From: Zerene cesonia
Taxonomy: Eukaryota > Arthropoda > Insecta > Lepidoptera > Pieridae
Direction: 5' to 3'
DNA length: 64,000 bases
Assembly: GCF_012273895.1 (NCBI RefSeq)
Contig: NC_052119.1
Span: 3,162,001-3,226,000 of the forward strand
The translations under genes and the position numbers were made by a program. Shown here in pieces: positions 48,784 to 62,732 of this stretch. A model generated the notes under the pieces. It searched no databases. It was not told where the DNA came from and saw only the letters and a list, made by a program, of their open reading frames with translations. The first letter of the stretch is position 1, and every line of letters begins with the position of its first letter.

Positions 48784-51700
48784 TATATAACATCATACAT
48801 TAAATGTTATGTAATGTATGATATGCCTTTGTATGTATTTTAGTTCTGGAATCATTGTGTTACAGAGGCAAACATATTGAATACCTTCATATAACATTCG
48901 TTGTAAGGGAGTTATTCTAGACATAATGATGATAAACGTAAAATAGTAACAATTTAAACGTTCCGGTCGCTGAGAGAGTCAAATCCCTTATCCAATCAAG
49001 TTCTGCCTTCTCATTTCCTGCACTGCAATCCTTTCCTCACTAGTCTCCATGTGTTTACCGTTTATGTATAGGAAATAGGTTGTTTTGTTTTAGTTTGTTT
49101 GTTGTTAGATTGTACCTACACAATAGGAGTTTATCAGGGGAAAAAGTTAATACAATGTTTAATTACAGAGTAAATAAAATTGATTTAAAAATATGTGTAT
49201 CGTATAAATATCGCGGCCGGTTTATATGTAACCATAGATAATAAATTCATCATTGCATTCGTTGTTTAGTGAGTTCGTTCTTAGTACTAATGTTTTCACG
49301 AAAATGGTATTAAACATTATACAAGGAGCGCCAGAATTTATAAGTAAACATTGATCAAGTAAGTATTATATATCATGTTACTAAATTAATTACCCCATAA
49401 CTGTATGTTATTTATACTTGAGTGTTCAGAAAATAAATCAACGGACCTGACATGAATTACAGTAGCAATGTGTGAATTTATTGGGCGCAGTTCCTTACTC
49501 CGACAGTAATTCATAGCGAGTTTTGATTAAGATCTCTAACAAATGTGAAAGAAGTGGTGAAGTTTTGTGGATTATTAATACATATATATACAAAGTATAT
49601 GGTTACAGTAGTATGCGTTTAGATGAAATTATCGTTGTGAAAGTTTATAATATATTTAACAAATGATAGGTTGAATATTGGTGAAGAAAAATGGTGATAT
49701 AAAAATTTTCACCACTTGAAATAACCGACATTTGTACATATGATGTCTATACGTAATAATTAAAAAGTTTCATATTTTATATCATAAATTAATTGCTTAG
49801 CAAAATATTCTTCATACATTAATGCTATCAAATACACCAAATGTAAGTCATTTACGGCGATATATTTTAAGTCTGATTTACCGGTTCCTTTACATAAACC
49901 ACGAACAATACTAAACAATGAAGCAATTGGGGTGCACATCACAATAACAATGAAATATTCAGAACACGTTGCATAAAGTTTTGTCAAAACCGTTAAAATT
50001 GTTTACGAGGAAACATTTTTCTCTTTGATGGTGAATTCGTTTTCATTTTAATGACGTTGCATTTAAAACTGCTTTAAAAGGCTCATTTTCATTATTATTT
50101 CGTAAAATTTTCGCCAGCAAAATATACGTAGAGCAGGATTGAAATATTTACCTTCAACGTTCCCAGGTTGTGGTGTGTTGATTAGGTTACATGTACACTT
50201 TATGTGAACATATTTTCAGTGCGGAAAAACACAAACATATAAAAAAACAAGGTACAAGTATTTGACGAAAATATGTATTTATTACTAAATTAACGTCTAT
50301 TACGCTAACAATAACACAAGGACAACAAATTTAGACCGCTAATCTTTTCCGCATTCCTCTTTGTCGCTGAAAAGTCTTAAGTAATATTTTAATTACGTCT
50401 CTGTTGCCTTTGACAAAAGCAATTAAAACTTACACCCCTAATGTTTGTTTCTAACAACTAAATGTTATAATTTTGGAGCGCTAATTCCAAACATTTTCAT
50501 GTCTAATTTGGAGAGACAAAATGTAGATATGGCCAAAAAAGTTTTAAAACATAAGTTCCATACGTACATTCTCTTTTTTCATTAACAGGTACTTCGGCTC
50601 GAATTAAGAGCTTTGGTTTCATATTGGGACTTTTCTTCTATTTTCTTCTATATAATATTTACCTTTTCATATTAATATGTTGCTAGTTCACAAAATGCAG
50701 TAATCAAAATACTTAAAGCTCTCAACGTTAGTATTGCATCGACATTGAATACAAAATGTATTTTAAAGAATAAATTATATTTTCTGCAATAAACAACTTT
50801 TCCAACTTCCATTTATTGTAATATTCTCCGAATTTCAATATTTAGCCCGCGGTGAAAGCCTGGCTGCCGTCCAGTTATCAGCTAAAACCTACCGATTTTA
50901 TCGTATTTTATGTGTCTGGCAACACCAAATAATGTTATAATATCTACCAAATTACTTCCACATTGTGCACAAATAATGGTATGATTAGGTTATTGTGTTT
51001 GATTCATTGCGTAATCATCAATGTTATTAGGATTTCGGAATTTTAATCATTATAAACAAAATTAAGAATTCAAATTTATTAGAAGTAGTATACCTACTCT
51101 AATTTACTTACCTTATCTATAACATAATTATCTAAGAAGGTCTATTGACATTTAGTACTATATAAACAAATTTTGCATAAAAGAACTGCTCACAGCCGGT
51201 TGAAATAAAAACCATGGAATTATTTTTATTATTGTATATTTTTTTAGGTGTATCTTTTTGATATTTCTCTAAAAATTAAATTCACTCGTTAAACATTTAT
51301 AATATAATAGTTTGATAATAATTTCATGGGCAATAAGGGCTGATAGATTATGTTTATAAATACGAATTTGGAGAAGAAAATCACAAGAAATCATAATAAA
51401 AACGCTATTGGCAAGCAAAACAATTCCCAGATTTTCTTGCGAATGAAGCATTCGATTTTCCCAACGTCCCAATGTAGATAGTATGCGATCGACCCCAAAT
51501 TTGGCTCTCGAATTCCTTCCGCCTGCGGCCAAATCATGTTCGGTGCAATACATCCCCTTAAATGTGTCTGCATGCAAATTAAAAATTGAACTCATGCCAC
51601 TAATCTCAGTACTACGCAGTGATTTGCATTTATATGGTTTTCTGTATTCATATCATCATCAAAATGCTAAAGTAACGACAGAACACATGAAACATTCTAA

Positions 51701-51819
51701 AGACAGATTCATGAGCGAAGTTAGATTATGTTTTAGTTCTTGATTAGAGAATTTAGATCTTAACCTACTCGATTGATCAGTCAAATATGTCTATTATGCT
51801 TATAGTATATATCTTAGTA
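48784..51819. other. Gene-poor DNA
   Basis: No gene recognised. Overlapping open frames on both strands at about 51390-51600 coincide with a GC-richer patch, but none shows a known motif. Confidence 0.4.
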
Positions 51820-51986
51820 TCTATACTAATATCATAAAGCTGAAGAGTTTGTATGTTTGTTTGTACGCACTAATCTCAGGAACTACTGATCCGATTTGAA
51901 AATTTCTTTCATTGTTAGATAGCCCATTTTTTGAGGAAGTCTCTAGGCTATATAAGTACCACGGGCGAAGCTGGCCAGACCTCTAG
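51820..51986 (+). mobile_element. Non-autonomous Helitron (family B)
   Basis: Begins A|TCTATACTAATATCATAAAG and ends GGGCGAAGCTGGCCAGACCT then CTAG|T. The body (CTCAGGAACTACTGATCCGA, GATAGCCCATTTTTTGAGGA) matches the interrupted copy at 11574-11928. Confidence 0.8.
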
Positions 51987-54673
51987 TATCCTAAATACAG
52001 GATATATGGTGTGATTTCTATCATGTAAGTTTCATGGTTTTATGCAAGCGGTTAGAAATGTCAATTTGTAGAAATTTAACTATATAATAAATCGTTCAAT
52101 GTTATAAAAACATTTATATACCTATTTTGTTTAAACAAGTCCTTTATTACCACGCATTAGTAATTATGAAACATTGTATGTCAGCCGTCATGCATTGGAT
52201 AGCCGCAAGTTACGCATATTTCGAGGGCTATTCACAACCACAGTCCTGTAGGATCAATCAGAAGAACAATAGTCCTGGCGCATTTCGCTGGCTGGACGCC
52301 AGACCGTCGGATCTGCACTACTAATTGCTTCCCAGTTTTATGCCTGCCAATATTAACCGACATTAAATATTATCTTCATTATTTCTCTTTTAGTACACCC
52401 TTTTTATTCAGTGTTCAATTTAAGTTACGCCTTGTATCATAAAATACGTCAAAATAACATTGTATAAACGAATAAAGGAACGTTGATTCAGTCCAATGCG
52501 GTTCTCACAAAAATTGGAAACATTTAGCCTTATTTTTACAGAAAAATGTGGGATCAAAATGAAAATAGTTGAGCCGGGACGATTCCAAGCAGCATTTTGT
52601 TTTAAGATATCTCGACGGGCTCTCGATTGGACTCGAATAGAAATGGTTCATTTTCCCACTTTTCTCCTATCTTTGCTACATTTTCTTCAATATACCCCAC
52701 TATAAAGTATCTGCGAAGTCGTGATATTCGAATTTCAGTTACATTTTGGTGACCATTTTCACCTAAACTTCAATTGTACTAGGCACATAATGTTAGTATT
52801 CTGCAATGACTTACATTTACGACCATCCAGACGCACGTAATCCAGACTTTTACGTATTGATTAAATTATTGTCTTACTATAAAAATAGCATAAATACTTT
52901 TTATAGTATTTTCTACATGCATGTATATTGTAGCATCAAGGTGCAGTGAAATGTTAAATGATAATTTTGTTTTTTAAAGCCTTTGTATTAAGCTAAAACC
53001 TAATAGCATCAGCATCTTACACCATTCTCATATCGCCCCAGTAAATTGCTAGGTAATTCATACCATTAGTACTGTAGTGTGTGCGTTTCACTGTTAAAAA
53101 ATAAAAATTTTCTATAAGGACTGTAACACTAACACATATAGCTTATAAAATCATTAATTCAGGTCGTTTATAAAGTTTAAATAAACGGGCTTCTTTTGCA
53201 AAATATATGTTGAGGTCACAGTACAGTTACATGACTTATGATATTAAGTGGGGCTATTTATATTAGACTGAAAACATTTTGTTTAATTTTTTATGAGGAG
53301 TTTTTGGGCTATATTAATGTACAGCTTTATAACTCATTTATTATAAGCAAGCATATAAAAGTCGGATGGTAATTAATTTATTTTAGTCGTAGTCAAGCAT
53401 GGATTAGAAGATTTACTAATTATTGTCGAACTTGTTGTTGTTTTAGTATTTACAAATATATATGAAAGCAAATATGGATTAAGAAATTTCCAATTATTGC
53501 TGAAATAATAATTCATATTATTAAAACCCTTTTCGAAGAGTAAAAGTAATATATGTTAGTACATTAATTATTAAGTGTCGCTGTTTCTGTGAGATATGTT
53601 TAACAATATTTATCGAACAAATTATTTGGCGTATTAAACAAATTATTCAACAGGAAAATTCAAATATTACTCCGCCTTTAACACGCTGCTTATTACTTTC
53701 GAAAAAGGCATTAAAAGTACTTTAGCAATGAATGAGCAACGTAAAAATTCATTTAAATCCACGCTTCAGTGGGTATTGGGCTGGGAATTTCTGGATTCCA
53801 TCAATTTGCGATTTTCTTTAGCACGCCAGGAAATTTCTTCTCGCCCTGATAAATTAGAGGGCGCTGATTTATTTGGCAAGTTCTCCATCTTGTTGGGGAT
53901 AGAAAATTTTGCTCAATCCAGTCTATTGTCGAAACACGCATTAATGAGTTGATTTAGTTGTATACTGGTGACAGAATGACGTACGAGAGTTGTTTAGGAA
54001 ATATCTCGAGGTAATACAATACCCACGAACGCTCGAGTGAAAAGCGGCGCCCAATTAAAGTGGTTAATTAATTAAGCGATATTATTTTCAGTAACTATTG
54101 TAATGTAGAAAACAATAATGTGATCTGTTTCATTGGAGAGTTAATTCATGATTTTTAAGTTAGTCATAAATCATGAAAGAAACTTTTAAGACTTTTCTCT
54201 GATGATTGTTGATTGATTCAATTCAAAGTTACAGATTTTGTAATACAAATAATATATAGTAACAATCCGAACTATTTTATATGTAATACGTTAACGGATT
54301 GTTTATATAGAGAATAGTACCAGTATTGACACTGCTTCTCCGCTTGTGCTGACAATGCAGAGTAAACGTGTTGGAAACAGGCATTAATATTTTCAGAATC
54401 ATCCTGCACATGAACATAATTATACGTTTGACATGACCACAATTTCCTAGAACATGAAATCATAACTAAATCACATGTACTAGAGTTTCTTATAAAATTC
54501 AGTACACAGTTCTGATGGTATCGCAAATTGCAAGGTTCTAAAGATCACGTAGGTATATAGTTAGTGCATCTAACAACTTTATACCTGAGACTGCAAAGTT
54601 AATCCTGGTTATATATAGGTATTTTATATCAATCGATTGTATACTTGCATTGACTATATTGCTTTATTATAAA
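51987..54673. other. Gene-poor DNA
   Basis: No gene recognised. Open frames at 52127-52324, 52496-52705 and 53728-53952 have no family features. A small hairpin, AGGTATATAGTTAG ... TTTATACCT, lies at about 54551-54587. Confidence 0.4.
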
Positions 54674-54865
54674 CTAGTGCGTGCGAAGCCGCTTCGCACG
54701 CGTTGAAGTAGTTTAATAGATATTATTATACATATAACCTTCCGCTTGAATTACTCTATTTATTGAAAGAAAACCCATCAAAATCCGTTAAGTAGTTTTA
54801 AAGATTTAAGCATACATAGGGACATAGGGACAAAGAATGTGACTTTGTTTTATACTATGTAGTGA
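54674..54865 (-). mobile_element. Non-autonomous Helitron (family E)
   Basis: On the minus strand it starts A|TCACTACATAGTATAAAACA and ends with a perfect GC-rich palindrome followed by A, CTAG and T. The inner text (AAAATCCGTTAAGTAGTTTT, and CATACATAGGGACATAGGGA) matches a repeat I recall as common in Lepidoptera. Confidence 0.8.
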
Positions 54866-55718
54866 TGAGTATATTATTATGTATGCATAAAAAAGTTGTT
54901 GTCGCATTTTTCATACATTTTTCATATGTTTTATTGAATTGCTTATTTATAAATAATGTGACAGCGTTAATAATGTTAATGCATCATTGATGATCTACTA
55001 AATTCTATTATGACAACTCTTAATACTATTGTTATAATAGCCTTTATGATATATTGAAAACAGTGATATTGCAAGATTAAACGTAATGTGCTCTAAAATG
55101 AAATGTAGTTAACATAGCTCACGTGGAGTACGGATGTACTTCCCTGAATGATGTCCCTCATGAATATGAGGACATTTGCAGACCCGAGATTTATGCAACT
55201 TTTATATATTCGAATCACGCAACTAATGGATGTTTTGATGTTATTTAACTCAAATCAAAAACTATTTTTTATGTATACTTTTAAAGTAACGTGAAAAAAA
55301 GTGGAATGTCATTTTAACGATACTTATATAATATATTTATTTACATTCATATTTTAGAAATAAATTCATACGCTGCTTACAAAGAATTACAAATGATTGA
55401 AATTTTTAACTAGATACATGGCGAGGAATTTTCTTATTGCTTGAACCACCAAAGTTTTGAATTTTATTGTTTATAATGAATGAATATAAATGCTGCTTGT
55501 ACATAAATTGTATTTTACTAAGTATTTATTGTGACGCAACTGTTAGAATACAACTAGTTTTAAAATGAACACACAATGACTCCCTAGACCCTAAATTGTA
55601 GATACCATGCCATGCTGCTATTTGCAAAATAAATATTCTTTCAATGTTCGTTAATCGTCCCCATTATAGTAAAATACCATAAGAAATTATACTATGGAAG
55701 TAATTGAGGTAAACAATA
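54866..55718. other. Gene-poor DNA
   Basis: AT-rich, nothing recognised. Confidence 0.4.
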
Positions 55719-55780
55719 TCCTCATAGGAGGTCCGTGTCCCAGCAGTGGGAACATATACCTGTGGGCTGATGACGAATAA
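55719..55780 (+). repeat. 3' tail of a tRNA-derived SINE
   Basis: CCTCATAGGAGGTCCGTGTC then CCAGCAGTGGGAACATATA and GGGCTGATGA repeat the tail of the fuller SINE at 59675-59900. The 5' tRNA-like head is missing, as after truncated retroposition. Confidence 0.7.
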
Positions 55781-58700
55781 TGAGTTAAACAAATCGGGCT
55801 GTAACTGAATCTGAAATAAATCAATCCTCCTTAAAAGATGCAGCAAGGTTGAGTTAAATGGAAGTACCTTGACTTATGATACAAGAAACAGTGTTATTAA
55901 CTTTTTCATAATATTCCTAGCTATACAAAATTGGTCACAGGTAAATATATTTTTTCTTCCTTTGAAAAATGCAAGAAAAGGTCTTTAATACTTATTTATA
56001 ATGCTTAACATAAATTATGATAAACTTTAACTGCGACGTAAATATTATAAGCACACTACTATTATATTTTTCGTCTTCCATACAGTTAAGCACGACCGTT
56101 TGAAAGTTCATTGAACCGAGGCTGTATTACGCGCGAAACGACTTCAAAGCGCACGTTATCATCTAAGGCTGGGCTAGGGTTGCCAACGAAATATTTTTTA
56201 CCTCATTTCCTTTTATGTTGTAGGTGCGAATATAATTTTGGTTATGTTATCATACCTCTTTTATGCATAGACATATAACCTTATTATTTTAGAAATGATT
56301 TAATAAATAATAACATTTTTGATAAGAATTTTCACGTAAAAGTAACAGTCTATTTGACTTACTAAAATATTAGTGAAGAGTATCATATTTACGTTGAAAC
56401 ATAGCTTATAGAAGTGAAAAAATAAAAATTTTGTAATGTCTTTCGATACAACTAAAACACTTGACAACAACACTCAAACGCAAGCATGGCATGCTGTTCG
56501 CATGTTCAAAATGCAATCACCATTAGAAGCACTACAACGCCTAGAGAAATATTACACTCGTGATACTATTCTTTGGTCCCGTTGTAATCCTTTCTCAATC
56601 CGTAAACATTGCACAACATTCTCGCTCGCACACGAGCTGTTTGTTTAAAATAAATATATTGAGGACCCTGACAGGACACGACTTGGACGATATTTATGTG
56701 TCTAACACCTACCGGTTCCAGACTAAGGATTTATGGCGGAACAAACTTTACCAGCAGTTTCAGCCTGAAAACTTTTATATCGTTTATCAGCTTGGGTTTA
56801 AATTAACCCCACAGCACTCTGATAAAGTTTTGAGCACGAATTTGAGACGAAATTGAATGTTTGTATTCGAATACTTACAATTCTGTTTGTGTACATCCAA
56901 AAGCAGGAGCACTATACATAGTAATTTACATGACAAGGGGAGATGTTTATGACAAACTGAGGTAACATTGTTAGCGCTTCTTTCTTTGAAATAAGGATAG
57001 GAAATATTGAATGTAACTAACGCGGATATATCACTACTTATAATTATTCTTACTTTTTTTCCATTTTCATATTTCGATTGTGTGTCGTGTTTTAAATAAT
57101 GAATTCATGCAGTAATGGTTGTCACAAATAAAATGTGCTCCTTTTATTATTTGTTAATATGTTATATAAAAGCTATAACTAAAGTAAGAGCAAGGGCTTT
57201 GTTACTTAAAGGTACGTACTGTTGAAGAAATCCACACAGAACAGATTTTCTTATTTTTTGTTCATTGAAAGTGAAGTGAACCAACACTTGTTCAAATATA
57301 CCTATAGCATTCGTAATATCGCCAAGCTTTATAGGTCCGACGTGGGACGTGTTAACAAAAGACGCGTTTATGAGTCGCAAAGTGGAAACTCATGTAGCGT
57401 ACCGATACATTATGGGCCTTGGGGGTTTATGGTCAGCTTGTGATGACTTTTCTGTTTTAAAATTATGACTCGTCTAGTTATAAATAGGGGTATGCCCCGA
57501 GGTGTAACTGACATTATGTTTTACGTTCTATGTGAATGGAGACATATGCTTGTTTGCTTTATTATTAATTTTATGTGCATTATAATTTACGTATTAAAAA
57601 CAATTCTTATAAATAACATGAATAGTAATGAAGAGAAAAATAATACACTTAAACAGAAACTACACAAGACATAAGTTGAAAATAAAAAGAAAAACAAGAA
57701 CAAAACAATAATACATAAGAGAATAAACGGAAAATATAAAAAAAAATACGTAATAATTACAGAAGTTATAAGGGATTTCTAGATATTCTAATACAGTACC
57801 AACGAGATGGCCATCATTGAGAGGAAATCTTACAATTTGAAAGAAGAATAAAAATAAATACCTAAACAGAAAAGTGAAGCAATTTCAAGGATTTGAAATC
57901 GAAATATTTACTTTATTAAAAATGAAAATTATGAAACACTTATAACAATATGTAATCTACACACACATATGTTTCGGTCTGGCAGGACACAGAAGGCTGA
58001 TTGGTACTGGTAGTCTTATAGTTACGTAGATATTTGTATGTTATTTCACCTCACAAACAAAGCTGAAAGGATTAGGATAAAGCTTAACATACAAGGTTGG
58101 TTTTAGCCTAGATTATAGAAAGGTATATTATATTATATGTGACCTAGATAAACACATACATAATGTTACATACTATCCCTTACGGGTGTGGCTGATGAGG
58201 ATGACAAGAGAAATTACTACATGTTTGTTATTGAAATAAATAACAATTAAAATTAACTATTATCGTCCTAAAACGTCGTTCTTTATTTTTTATTGTTGAG
58301 GTTAGCGCTGGCTATTTCACTACGACTTGCACTTAAAGAGAATTATGGAAAAACATATATTTAATTTTCTTATTTAATGATATCACAGATAACATAGTAA
58401 TATACTGGGTAGTATATATTGCGATAGGTCATGTTCAGTCGTATTTTAAAATGGTTAGAGATATAATTTTATAATATGTACTCATAAAGTTATTTTGCGA
58501 GGGCGGAACTGGTGGGGGTAATGAAAATATGCATTAAATTTCCATTTGTTTAATGCGGAAAGTATGTTTATAATGTCGCATATTAAATTTTAACTACAGC
58601 GAAAGGGGAATATTTTAAATAAGTTTGTTAACAACATGCTTTTAATATTAAACAAATCTGTCATTAGAAGTTTGTAGTATATTTAAGTTATGCATTTAAA

Positions 58701-59674
58701 TACTATGTTTAAAAGAAAGGAGGAAACCCCGACAATACTTTTAAATTGAACTCTTGAAATTAACCTTAAATTTTTATTTCCATAGCAACTGCCATTTAAA
58801 TCGACATAAGTTATGTACAAATAGTGAGTACCAAACGCGGTCGGATTGTGACATCTCGAATATTCGAAATCGGAGGTCCGAGAAGGAATCGAAAGCATTG
58901 CTTTATATATTGCAGCCGTAACGAGTTAGACGGTTGTATTTCGATCATTAATAAGGTCCAACTCTAATGCGCGTTCATGGTTACTAGCTTGTGGACTGCT
59001 CTGATAGCAAATTATTTAATTATATTTGACTGAGAGAAGTTAACTGCTTAACAAATCTCATAGTTGAAGTGAAACTTCTTTAGAATCGTTGTGATTTCAA
59101 ACCTGATGCAACGGAAAAACGACAGGTAAGAGGCAGAAATACAAAAATGTGAAGAATGAAGCCGGCAAAGAATGAGACAGAAATATACATACTATTTTAT
59201 TCATTCTTTTGACGATTTATTGAAGTTTCACTCCTATCATGTGTGAATCGCACACACACCTTTTTTTTCTTAAGTACTTTTATCTTTGTGCTATAGAGTT
59301 ATATCTAAAAAAATAACTATATCTGTTAAAATGTTTATAGATTTAATAAATTTTATAGAGGACTTAATAGAATAGTTTTAAGAGCCTTTCGTCATATAAT
59401 TAAACCTGAAAGTTCCTTTTTATATGCTTAGGTTAGAACAATCTTGCGTTACGAAAATCGGGTCGCGGTGGCTTTAGCAAATATTACAATAAATACCCTC
59501 TTTCTTTTAACAAAATACTGAAATTTTTATTGATTCAAATAATTAAATAAGACTTTCAGACTTTCTATAACGTAAATTACTATATTTTTGGATTGTTAAT
59601 TTAATGATTCAGAGACCTGGCCGTCGCGGACTTTGGCTCAAAGCATTTTTTAAGAAATATATATTGTCATTGAA
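55781..59674. other. Gene-poor DNA
   Basis: No gene called. Two adjoining plus-strand open frames (56436-56648 and 56560-56856) look somewhat protein-like but match nothing I know. GGTCTGGCAGGACACAGAAG near 57975 is a fragment of the SINE family seen at 62.5 kb, in opposite orientation. Confidence 0.4.
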
Positions 59675-59900
59675 GCAGCAGTGGCTCAGTGGTAAGAACC
59701 TCGGACTTCAAAAATCGATAAGTCGGGGTTCGAGACCGGGCGAGCGTGCAGGAAATAAATTAATTTTCAATAATATGGAGAATCAAAAGTTCAACGACAT
59801 GTGACATCTGCCAACCAGGATTTGGCCAGCGTGGTGAATTATGGCCAGAACCCTCATAGGAGGCCCGTGTCCCAGCAGTGGGAACATATAAGGGCTGATT
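59675..59900 (+). mobile_element. tRNA-derived SINE, near full length
   Basis: The head has Pol III boxes: A box TGGCTCAGTGGTAAG (from 59682) and B box GGTTCGAGACC (from 59727). A unique body and the conserved tail CCTCATAGGAGGCCCGTGTC, CCAGCAGTGGGAACATATA and GGGCTGAT follow. The tRNA part does not fold into a complete cloverleaf, so this is a SINE and not a tRNA gene. Confidence 0.75.
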
Positions 59901-60588
59901 AATGCAGATATTAGCATGAAATATAAGATCTTTCTTCATCTATATACTATATCTTGTCACTTAAACTCGGTCTTTTTAAATAAAATTTATTTTCAGATCG
60001 AACTTTTATATTGAATTTACCTTATGTATATTAATCGAAGTTTATTCGATTCGGCAAGCAACTAAACACATTGTAAATCGACCTTAACTTCGAGAAGGTT
60101 GCAACTTCATTGCCTTTCGACTGTACCATTTCTCTTTAACTCGATCGCGAAGTTTGTTTTCTATTTCCAAAAGGTCTTAAATCTCTAAGAGAATGGCAGA
60201 AGTTAAGGCGATATAAAATTAAGAGATGTATCACGATCTAATCGGACGTTGTAAGAAAGATGAGGAACATTAGTTCGAGTGGATCGTGATTGGAATCTTT
60301 GATTGGACTCCAGCGAAGACTTGGTTAAAAAAAGTAAAATATCGAATGTATGAACGTCATAATGCGGTTTCAATTGTATTTATTTATTTGGGTATAAATA
60401 GTGAAGATCATTGTAATTCTTTGTTAGTACTTATGTTTAATTATAATGTCATTTTTTGGAACAAAATTATTTATTTTTCTACCGTGAAACACCAACCTTT
60501 GTTACAATAGAGCTAAACTGGCATGTTGTATGTATAAGTTCATCGTAAATTATGTTGTTGTTTCGTTTCTACTGATAATCCTGAGTAA
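59901..60588. other. Gene-poor DNA
   Basis: AT-rich, nothing recognised. Confidence 0.4.
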
Positions 60589-60777
60589 TCCTACAAATAT
60601 TATAAATGCGAAAGATTACAAGGATGTATGTGTGTTTGTTACACTTTCACGTAAAATCTACTGAACCAATTGCGATGAAATTAGGTACGTAGATAGCTGG
60701 TCAACTTAAATAACATATAGGCTTTTTATCCCGATATACCTACATGATACGCGGGTGAAACCGCGAGGTGCAGCTAC
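60589..60777 (+). mobile_element. Non-autonomous Helitron (family A)
   Basis: Starts A|TCCTACAAATATTATAAATG and ends with hairpin GCGG-GTGAAA-CCGC, a GAGGTGCAG spacer and CTAC, where the usual last G is mutated. The body contains TGAACCAATTGCGATGAAAT and GTACGTAGATAGCTGG. Confidence 0.8.
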
Positions 60778-61532
60778 TTTATAGTAAATCTATTAGACGC
60801 GACACGGATTTCAGGTTTCGAGTACTTAATAGGTATCTCATTAGAGAAACACGATCATTACAGATTCCTGCCACACGATTACTCGCAATAAAAGGAATTG
60901 CAACTCCGCAGTTCGCACTCCGCATTTACATAGTGATTCGACGTGATTTACATCGAGACATTATCGTTACCGATGGCGCAATATCGATTGCGATCACTAA
61001 TTGAAATCGATATTTTATAGTCTGGCTGAGTGAGTTATTGCTGAATTAAAAAAAAAGTTTTCAATGTCAGTTTGATAGCGTTCCTTTAATCGCACTGATA
61101 GTCATGTGCTTCAATAATTAATTTTGACAAGCATAGTATGCGTTGTAAGTATAAAACAATATTTCAGTAATGGCAGCTAATTCTAATATATATTTTAAGA
61201 AATGTAAATTAATTACAAATTTGGTCCTTCTTAAATATTCTTACGAATTCCTAAGAGAACTTTTTAATTTTTGAATGTTTACTTATTTTGTAAGAGAAAC
61301 ACAGAAATTGTTCACTCTTGTATTATTTCAGCACTACATAAAACTATTCTTAAATCGTGTTAAGTGAGAAGGATTAGCTTTATGCTAATAAGATAGTGTT
61401 TTAAAGTATAATTTTACAAATTTGATCGTATAAAAAAATCGCAAATTTTTTCTTAACACTTAAAACCATGCTAAAAGTACTAAATAAGTTATTATTCCTA
61501 TATATTTATTCTTTTTTTTATTACACTCCATA
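60778..61532. other. Gene-poor DNA
   Basis: A GC-richer patch at about 60780-61010 keeps an open frame on the plus strand (to 61004) without recognisable motifs. The rest is AT-rich. Confidence 0.4.
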
Positions 61533-61553
61533 TTCTTTAAATAAATCGCGTAT

Positions 61554-61855
<302 letters not shown>

Positions 61856-61876
61856 TTCTTTAAATAAATCGCGTAT

Positions 61877-62506
61877 TCTTATTTCTAAGCGATGACATTC
61901 TACACATGTGTGGATGCGGCCCTGTGTACCGACAGAGCCGGGCGAGACAGTTGATTCAATGATGGTATACATGTATGCGTGCGCATTCTAGTGTTCTATG
62001 CTAAAAAAACACATAAAAAACTCTACTATAATATAACTAGATAACTAGTTAATACATGAGATATGTTTTTTATCATAATGTGAAAACCATTGCTTATAAT
62101 AAGGCATATTAATCCAATGACACGTTATATACCAAAATTCTATAATGTACTTCAACTGTTATATAATTAATATTTACTCTAATATACAAACCAAGGTAAT
62201 CTAGTAGCATTTCAATGATTGTTGTTGTAAACAACGCAGTGCATGAATATGTTGAACACGACAATACTGTCAATGGTAAACACATGACAAACACATTAGC
62301 GATTATGTCAACATTGTACTACTGATAGCTTGACGTCGGTCAGCGGAGTTTGCGTTTCATCCGACATTTGGTTGAATTTAATTCGTAGTCTGGTATTGTA
62401 TATGCCTTAATAATATTAATTTCATTTCATGTTTGGACGGCAGATGTTTGTCGAATTTGTTAGTGGGAATTTATGTGTGTTATACCGAAATGAATTATTT
62501 GGTAGT
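61877..62506. other. Gene-poor DNA
   Basis: No gene recognised. The stretch ends in the left target-site duplication of the SINE that follows. Confidence 0.4.
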
Positions 62507-62732
62507 GAAGTCCCGTGTCCCCTAGTGGGGTATGGGGCAGATGATGTACATCTGTTTCACTGATCGATTTTCTTTAAGGACAAGTAGGTGATCAGCCTTC
62601 TGTGTCCTACCAGACCAAGAACTTTTTTTTGTGTGTCCCCACCGGGAATTGAACCCAGGACCCCTCGAATACGAACCCAGGACGCTCATGCGCTAACCAC
62701 TGTGCCAAGGGGATGGTCAGTCGGTCAGGTGC
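62507..62732 (-). mobile_element. tRNA-derived SINE with perfect target-site duplication
   Basis: On the minus strand the head reads CTTGGCACAGTGGTTAGCGC (A box) and GGTTCAATTCCCGG (B box). The body has GGTCTGGTAGGACACAGAAG, and the 3' end is ACACGGGACTTC. A 14-bp direct repeat, AATTATTTGGTAGT, flanks it at 62493-62506 and 62733-62746, proof of retroposition. Fragments of the same family occur near 57.98 and possibly 40.4 kb. Confidence 0.85.

Noticed and set aside
53728..53952. 74-codon open frame with a Trp-containing start
   Set aside because: No homology recognised and no gene signals.
56436..56856. Two overlapping open frames of 70 and 98 codons
   Set aside because: Somewhat protein-like but unrecognised and in different frames; could be a decayed element. 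No support beyond length.
62630..62720. Possible tRNA gene on the minus strand
   Set aside because: A and B boxes are present but no full cloverleaf forms, and a SINE body and target-site duplication surround it.
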